Below, piece by piece: positions 59,054-64,000 of a DNA stretch of 64,000 bases (positions are counted from its first letter, which is position 1; each line of letters opens with the position of its first letter). The translations under genes were made by a program, and so were the position numbers. The notes under the pieces are model-generated. The model was not told where the DNA came from. It made no database searches and was given only the letters and a program-made list of their open reading frames with translations. The stretch is from Azovibrio restrictus DSM 23866 (GTDB lineage Bacteria; Pseudomonadota; Gammaproteobacteria; Burkholderiales; Rhodocyclaceae), in contig NZ_AUCH01000007.1 in NCBI RefSeq assembly GCF_000429665.1, positions 124,001 to 188,000 on the forward strand, read 5' to 3'.

Positions 59054-61234
59054 ATGCCATCAAGCCACGCCCAGCGTCGTTCGCAGCACCTGCTTCTAGC
59101 GACCCTGCTGGCCAGCCAGATCCTGCCTGCCCAGGCCGACGAGGAGTTGTTTTTCGAAGAGCTCCCCGTGGTGCAGAGCGTTTCCCGCCTGCCCCAGCCC
59201 CTGGCCGACGCGCCGGGCTCCGTCACCGTCATCGACCGGGAAATGATCCGCGCCTCGGGCATGCGCAACCTGAACGACATCTTCCGTCTGGTCCCCGGTT
59301 TCCAGACCTACGTCTTCAATACCGACGCACCGCCCCGGGTCACCTACCACGGCATCAGTGACGAGGATTTCTCGCCCCGGGTCCAGGTGCTGGTGGATGG
59401 CCGTTCCCAGTATTCCCCCCTGTTCCGGGGCGGGGTGAACTGGTCGGTGATTCCCGTGGCCATCGACGACATCGAGCGCATCGAGGTGGTACGGGGCTCC
59501 AACTCCGCCGCCTACGGCTCCAATGCCTTCCTGGGCGTCATCAACATCGTCACCGTGGACCCTTCCCTGGCCCAGGGCTTTTCCGTTGCGGTAAACCACG
59601 GCAACCAGGGGGTGCGCGACTACGCCCTGCGCAGCGGCGGCAAGCTGGGGGAGGCCGGCCATTTCCGTTTCACCTACCAGCAGCAGGACGACGATGGTCT
59701 GAGGGACCGCTATGACTGGCGCGACTACTTCAAGTCACGCCTGTTCGATGCCCGGGCCAACCTGCGCCTGGGCAGCAACGATGAACTGGAGCTGTTCGCC
59801 GGCCACGTGGAAGGCAACTACCTGGCGGGCCGTTACCGCAAAGGGGAGCTGATTCCCGGCACCAACCAGCGGGAAGTCCTCTCCGAGCAGGAGCCCTGCG
59901 ATCCCTTCTTCAATGTCTGGCAGGCCAGCTCCTACCTGCAGGCCCTGTGGCGGCGCCACCTGGAGGACGACGGAGAGCTCCAGCTCCGCTACGCCCATAC
60001 CGAAGACCGGGGCTCCGGCAACCACGTGGAGCGCTGCACCAACACCCGCTACTACGACAATAAAGACCTGCTCTACCAGGTGGATCTGGTGGGCGACAAG
60101 AGTACCCAGGACGAACTGGAGCTGCAGCACACCTTCTCGCCCCTGGACGGCACCCGCCTGGTCTGGGGCCTGGGCGCCCTGCACCAGAGCATGCGTTCGG
60201 CCACCTATTTCCACGGGGACCCGACCATCCGGCGGGACATCTACCGGGCCTTCGCCAACCTGGAGTGGCGCCCCTCGGAACGGTTCACCCTGAACCTGGG
60301 GGCCACAGGCGAGAAGGACAGCCTCTCGAAAAACACCTTCGCCCCCCGGCTCAACCTGAATGTCCACCTGAATCCGGAAAACACCCTGCGCCTGGGCTGG
60401 TCCCGGGCCTACCGCTCCCCCAATCTGGTGGATCTGCGCGGCGACCGCTGGAAATCCCCCTTTTCCACGGCGGATGGCACTCCCATCCCGGAAGACCTGA
60501 TCTACGTGCGCCGCTTCTACGCCGACCGGGACGTGGAGCCCGAGCAGATCACCAGCGTGGAACTGGGCTACCTGGGAGAATGGAAGGACTACCGGATGAG
60601 CCTGGACGTGCGCCTGTACCGGGAGACCATCCCCAACCGCATCCTGATCCTGCCGCGCAACAACCCCGGCCTGTGCCAGGCGCCCAATACCGACACCAGC
60701 TGCCAGCAGCCCAGCAACGCCGAATACGCCGTCAATGCCCAGCATGTGGACATGGAGGGGCTGGAATATCAGTGGCGCTGGCAACCCCTGGAAGGCACCC
60801 GGCTGCTGCTCAACCAGGCCTTTCACAAGATTCACAACCGTTTCCGGGATGACCTGGAGACCACCGCCGTCTGGTATGCGTCGGGCGGCAATCCCAGCAC
60901 CCTCTACAACACCGACATGCACACCCGCATGTCCGCCCCGACCCGCTCCACCACCCTGATGTGGATGCAGAAGCTGCCCTACGGCCTGGAGTTCTCCGCC
61001 ACCCAGTACTGGGTGGGCGCCATGAAGTGGAGCCGCAACACCGTGGTGCAACCCTACCAGCGCCTGGACCTGCGGCTCGCCTATCCCTTCCGCCTGGGAG
61101 CGACCCGGGGAGAGCTGGCCTACACGGTGCAGAACGCCTTCTGGAACCACGGGGAGTTCAAGTCCTCCGGCAGCGACCCCGCCGACCGGGTAGTGAGCGA
61201 ACGGCACTGGCTGTCCCTGCGCTTCGCCTACTGA
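59054..61234 (+). CDS. TonB-dependent outer-membrane receptor
   Basis: 726 residues. A signal peptide precedes QADEELFFEELPVVQSVSRL (TonB-box region), then the plug: ADAPGSVTVIDREMIRASGMRNLNDIFRLVPGF, VQVLVDGRSQYSPLFRGGVNW, IDDIERIEVVRGSNSAAYGSNAFLGVINI. The barrel ends in VVSERHWLSLRFAY with a terminal aromatic. The plug resembles BtuB/colicin-receptor-like proteins; ligand unknown. A TACAAT -10-like element lies about 35 bases upstream. Coupled to the next gene by TGATG. Confidence 0.92.
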   Translation: MPSSHAQRRSQHLLLATLLASQILPAQADEELFFEELPVVQSVSRLPQPLADAPGSVTVIDREMIRASGMRNLNDIFRLVPGFQTYVFNTDAPPRVTYHGISDEDFSPRVQVLVDGRSQYSPLFRGGVNWSVIPVAIDDIERIEVVRGSNSAAYGSNAFLGVINIVTVDPSLAQGFSVAVNHGNQGVRDYALRSGGKLGEAGHFRFTYQQQDDDGLRDRYDWRDYFKSRLFDARANLRLGSNDELELFAGHVEGNYLAGRYRKGELIPGTNQREVLSEQEPCDPFFNVWQASSYLQALWRRHLEDDGELQLRYAHTEDRGSGNHVERCTNTRYYDNKDLLYQVDLVGDKSTQDELELQHTFSPLDGTRLVWGLGALHQSMRSATYFHGDPTIRRDIYRAFANLEWRPSERFTLNLGATGEKDSLSKNTFAPRLNLNVHLNPENTLRLGWSRAYRSPNLVDLRGDRWKSPFSTADGTPIPEDLIYVRRFYADRDVEPEQITSVELGYLGEWKDYRMSLDVRLYRETIPNRILILPRNNPGLCQAPNTDTSCQQPSNAEYAVNAQHVDMEGLEYQWRWQPLEGTRLLLNQAFHKIHNRFRDDLETTAVWYASGGNPSTLYNTDMHTRMSAPTRSTTLMWMQKLPYGLEFSATQYWVGAMKWSRNTVVQPYQRLDLRLAYPFRLGATRGELAYTVQNAFWNHGEFKSSGSDPADRVVSERHWLSLRFAY

Positions 61235-61974
61235 TGCCACGCCTGTCCCTCACTCCCCTGCTGCTCCTGAGCCTGCTCCTGGGCGCCTGCGCTCCGGTGG
61301 CCCCGCGCCAGGGACTGGCTGGTGCCGAGTGGGTCCCATCGCCCAATTTCGAGCCCCGCCGGGCCAACTACGTGATCCTGCACCACACCAGCAACAACAG
61401 CCTGGAGCGGGCCCTGCACACCCTCACCAGCCCGGAACGGGCGGTGAGCAGCCATTACCTGATCGGCCGGGACGGCCGGGTACTGCAGCTGGTGGACGAA
61501 GGGCAACGGGCCTGGCACGCGGGACTTTCCTGGTGGGGCGGCCAGACGGACATGAATTCCGCCTCCATCGGTATCGAACTGGACAACAACGGCGAGGAGC
61601 CCTTCCCCCGGGAGCAGATCGACGCCCTGCTGGTGCTGCTGGCGGACATCCAGACCCGGCACCGGATTCCCCAGGCCAACTTCCTGGGCCACGCGGATGT
61701 GGCCCCCGGCCGCAAGGTGGACCCCAGCGCCCTGTTCCCCTGGCGCCAGCTGGCCGCCGCCGGCTTCGGCCTGTGGTGCGAACCGCCCTTCGCGCCGGCC
61801 CCGGAAGGTTTTGACCCGGCCCTGGGCCTGACCGCCCTGGGCTATGACCCGGCCCGTCCCGAAGCCGCCGTGGCGGCCTTCAAGCTCCATTTCGTCCCGG
61901 ACGATCCGGAGCCGCTCCTGAACGACGATGACCAGGCCAGGCTGCACTGCCTGCTGCAGCAACTGGCCCGCTGA
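61234..61974 (+). CDS. Lipoprotein N-acetylmuramoyl-L-alanine amidase (AmpD-like)
   Basis: 246 residues from an ATG that overlaps the receptor stop. Lipobox LLGAC near residue 18 predicts an outer- or inner-membrane lipoprotein. The amidase_2 domain shows YVILHHTSNNSLERALHTL, SSHYLIGRDGRVLQLVDEGQRAWHAG, SIGIELDNNG and FLGHADVAPGRKVDPSALFPW, with zinc ligands His (HHT), His (GHADVAPGRKVDP) and Asp. It cleaves the bond between MurNAc and L-Ala. Its coupling to a TonB receptor is unusual. Confidence 0.93.
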   Translation: MPRLSLTPLLLLSLLLGACAPVAPRQGLAGAEWVPSPNFEPRRANYVILHHTSNNSLERALHTLTSPERAVSSHYLIGRDGRVLQLVDEGQRAWHAGLSWWGGQTDMNSASIGIELDNNGEEPFPREQIDALLVLLADIQTRHRIPQANFLGHADVAPGRKVDPSALFPWRQLAAAGFGLWCEPPFAPAPEGFDPALGLTALGYDPARPEAAVAAFKLHFVPDDPEPLLNDDDQARLHCLLQQLAR

Positions 61975-62076
61975 ACCCGCCCCGGGAACGGGGGTGCCGG
62001 GTTATGCTTCCGGCACAACAAACCGGATGGTTGCGGGCGGACCTTGCAGGCCGTCGGGGAGGCGACCACAGCGATC

Positions 62077-64000
62077 ATGAACCTGGAACCCCTGGAAGCC
62101 CTGCTCCACGCGAGCAGCCACGCGGAGCTGCTGGAGCGGACCGAGCGCATTGCCCAGTCCCTGGGCTTCGAACACTTCATCTACGCCCTGCGACTGCTGC
62201 CCCGGGAAGACCACCCGGGCGTAGACCTGCTGCTCGGCACCTACCCCCGGCACTACCTGGACCTCTACGCCCGGGAGAACTACCTGGCCATAGACCCGGT
62301 GGTTCGGCACGCCATGCAGAGCACCCGGCCCCTGGTCTGGAGCAATGCCCTGTTCGCCGACCCCGGCGTGCGGGACATGTATGCGGATGCCCGGGCCGCC
62401 GGCATCTCGGCGGGGGTGGCCCTGTCGGTGCACAATGCCCTGGCCGGGCAGATCGGCCTGTTCGGCTTCGCCCTGGATCTGGATGCGGACCGGGGCGCCC
62501 CGCAGATCCGCAGCCAGGTCCCGGCGATCCAGGTCCTGACCAGCTATGTGCACGAGGCCTACGGCCGCCTGCTCCAGGCCCGCCACCCGGAACTGGGCAG
62601 CTACCCCCGGGAGCTGCCGGAACTGGCGCCCCTGGAGCGGGACTGCCTGTGCTGGCTGAGCGGCGGGCTGCATCCCGAGGCCATCGCCACCCGGCTGCAC
62701 CTGTCGGAACAGCAGGTGCTGCAGCACCTGGAACAGGCCCGCCGCAAGCTCAAGGCAATCTCCCTGTCCCAGGCCATGGCCCGGGCCCTGCTCCTGGGCA
62801 TCACCCACCAGCCTGGGGAGCGCCCGCCCATCCTGCTGGACCAGTCGGGCACCTGGCACCCCCACCAGCCCCGGGCGCAACTGGGCCAGGAGCTGGAACG
62901 GCGCCTGGCCCGCCAGGCCCGCACCGAGCTCCTGATCCTGGAAGTGCACCGCTTCGAACGCCTCCAGGACAGCCTGCCACCGCACACCGCCGACAGCCTG
63001 GGGGAACACCTGTATCTGCGCCTGCGCGGCGACCCGGACCTGGGCCGGGCCCTGATTCCCATGACCGGGCACCAGTTCGCCCTGCTGCCCCAGCCGGATC
63101 AGCGGGCCGAGGCCCTGGCCCGCCGGGCCCAGGCCCTGCTCCAGGCCCCCCTGGTCCTGCAGGAGCACAGCGTGCGCCTGGAACTGAACGGCGGCATCGC
63201 CTGCGCTCCCGAACACGGCCGCCACTGGCAGGAACTGCTGCGTCACGCCGAACAGGCCCTGCACGAAGCCGGCAAACTGGCCCCGGGCAGCATCCTGCAT
63301 TTTTCCCCGGACACCCAGCGCCAGCTGGAAGCCGCCCTGCACCTGGAAAGCCGCCTGCGCCAGGCCCTGACGGATGCAAGCCCGGACCTGAGCCTCCATT
63401 ACCAACCCATCGTGGACACCGCCAGCGGCCGCATCCTCGGCCTGGAAGCCCTGTGCCGCTGGCATGACCCCGAGCTGGGCCAGGTGCCCCCGGACCGCTT
63501 CATTCCACTGGCAGAAAGCTGCGACCTGATCCACCCCCTGGGCCACCGGGTCCTGGAAATGGCCCTGCAGCAGCTGGCCACCTGGCACAGCCAGGGACTG
63601 GACCTGTTCATGGCGGTGAATGTCTCCACCCGCCAGTTCCAGGACCCTCAGCTGCATCAGCGCATCAGCGCCAGCCTGGCCCGCTACGGCCTGCCGCCCC
63701 AAAGCCTGGAGCTGGAGATCACCGAAAGCGTGCTGCTGGGCGAGGACCCCCAGGTCCTGGGCCAGCTGGAGACCCTGCACCGGCAGGGCATACGCTTTGC
63801 CATCGACGATTTCGGCACCGGCTATGCCTCCCTGGGCTACCTGCGCCGGATGCCGATCTCGGTGCTGAAACTGGACCAGTCTTTCGTGCGCGGCTGTCAC
63901 GGGGACCCGCGCAACGGCGCCCTGGTGGAAGCGGCCATCCGCATGGCGGCCAGCCTCTCCCTGCACGTGGTGGCCGAGGGGGTGGAAGAAGAGGCGGACC
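62077..64000 (+). CDS. LuxR-type autoinducer domain - HTH - degenerate GGDEF - EAL fusion, 5' part
   Basis: At least 641 codons, running off the right edge. Residues 1-175 match LuxR-type autoinducer-binding domains: YPRHYLDLYARENYLAIDPVVRHAMQ with Tyr, Asp-Pro and Trp (LVWSN) conserved. Residues about 182-245 resemble a LuxR HTH (LAPLERDCLCWLSGGLHPEAIATRLHLSEQQVLQHLEQARRKL). A GGDEF fold follows with the signature lost (TGHQF near 330). The EAL domain starts near 435: EAL at 457-459, MAVNVSTRQF, LELEITES, DDFGTG at 577 and KLDQSFV, so phosphodiesterase residues look intact. It would couple acyl-homoserine-lactone or orphan signal sensing to c-di-GMP breakdown. GGGGAGG is 15 bases upstream, so the start is less sure. 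Confidence 0.85.
   Translation, partial: MNLEPLEALLHASSHAELLERTERIAQSLGFEHFIYALRLLPREDHPGVDLLLGTYPRHYLDLYARENYLAIDPVVRHAMQSTRPLVWSNALFADPGVRDMYADARAAGISAGVALSVHNALAGQIGLFGFALDLDADRGAPQIRSQVPAIQVLTSYVHEAYGRLLQARHPELGSYPRELPELAPLERDCLCWLSGGLHPEAIATRLHLSEQQVLQHLEQARRKLKAISLSQAMARALLLGITHQPGERPPILLDQSGTWHPHQPRAQLGQELERRLARQARTELLILEVHRFERLQDSLPPHTADSLGEHLYLRLRGDPDLGRALIPMTGHQFALLPQPDQRAEALARRAQALLQAPLVLQEHSVRLELNGGIACAPEHGRHWQELLRHAEQALHEAGKLAPGSILHFSPDTQRQLEAALHLESRLRQALTDASPDLSLHYQPIVDTASGRILGLEALCRWHDPELGQVPPDRFIPLAESCDLIHPLGHRVLEMALQQLATWHSQGLDLFMAVNVSTRQFQDPQLHQRISASLARYGLPPQSLELEITESVLLGEDPQVLGQLETLHRQGIRFAIDDFGTGYASLGYLRRMPISVLKLDQSFVRGCHGDPRNGALVEAAIRMAASLSLHVVAEGVEEEAD

Overview
The window is a high-GC, gene-dense chromosomal segment that reads as a betaproteobacterium, most likely Rhodocyclaceae (Azospira/Dechloromonas-like). 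The grounds are gene content and order: rpsP-rimM-trmD-rplS; ilvI-ilvH-ilvC next to psd-pssA-leuA; a sigma factor followed by DUF3619, DUF3106 and RDD genes; pepA-holC-valS divergent from lptF-lptG; and a LysR-controlled malate synthase with a nearby isocitrate lyase. The genus is inferred, not proven. No rRNA, tRNA, CRISPR array, insertion sequence or prophage was seen.

Layout. 1-5.6 kb: the 3' part of a radical SAM gene, small unknown genes, an inverted-repeat element, an EamA transporter and an orphan Rieske oxygenase. 5.7-9.6 kb: a tight operon xseB-ispA-dxs-folE2 (exonuclease VII, isoprenoid supply, GTP cyclohydrolase). 9.6-11.3 kb: a retron, that is, a short tandem repeat, a folded msr-msd RNA locus bounded by complementary a1/a2 arms, and a retron-type reverse transcriptase. 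11.3-14.4 kb: an EEP-fold membrane protein and the ribosomal/tRNA-modification operon. 14.5-17.9 kb: a PilZ-like protein, YihY, WrbA and DUF2069. 17.9-24.3 kb: leucine and branched-chain amino-acid genes and phosphatidylethanolamine synthesis. 24.4-26.2 kb: a sigma factor that appears to start at CUG, translationally coupled to three genes. 26.2-33.7 kb: LPS export permeases, leucyl aminopeptidase, DNA polymerase III chi and ValRS. 33.8-38.2 kb: a PabB-PabC fusion, TusA, an M48/TPR periplasmic protease, MoaC and a cold-shock protein. 38.4-43.9 kb: ClpS-ClpA, RraA and a hybrid-input histidine kinase. 44.3-55.1 kb: the glyoxylate-shunt genes aceA and aceB flank a four-gene overlapping operon of unknown function (coiled-coil protein, Clp-like AAA+ ATPase, NrdG-like radical SAM enzyme, zinc-ribbon Ser/Thr kinase with a membrane segment). 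55.4-64 kb: a small gene behind a sigma-54-type promoter, a Gate-domain membrane protein, an argD gene preceded by an Arg-codon leader peptide and terminator, a TonB receptor with a lipoprotein amidase, and a truncated LuxR-type/GGDEF/EAL fusion.

The best candidates for undescribed biology are the retron at 9.7-11.3 kb, which has no obvious effector gene, and the AAA+/radical SAM/kinase operon at 45.8-52.4 kb. After these come the argD leader attenuator and the autoinducer-domain/EAL fusion at the right edge. All function calls come from reading translated sequence and motifs by eye; no database search was run.
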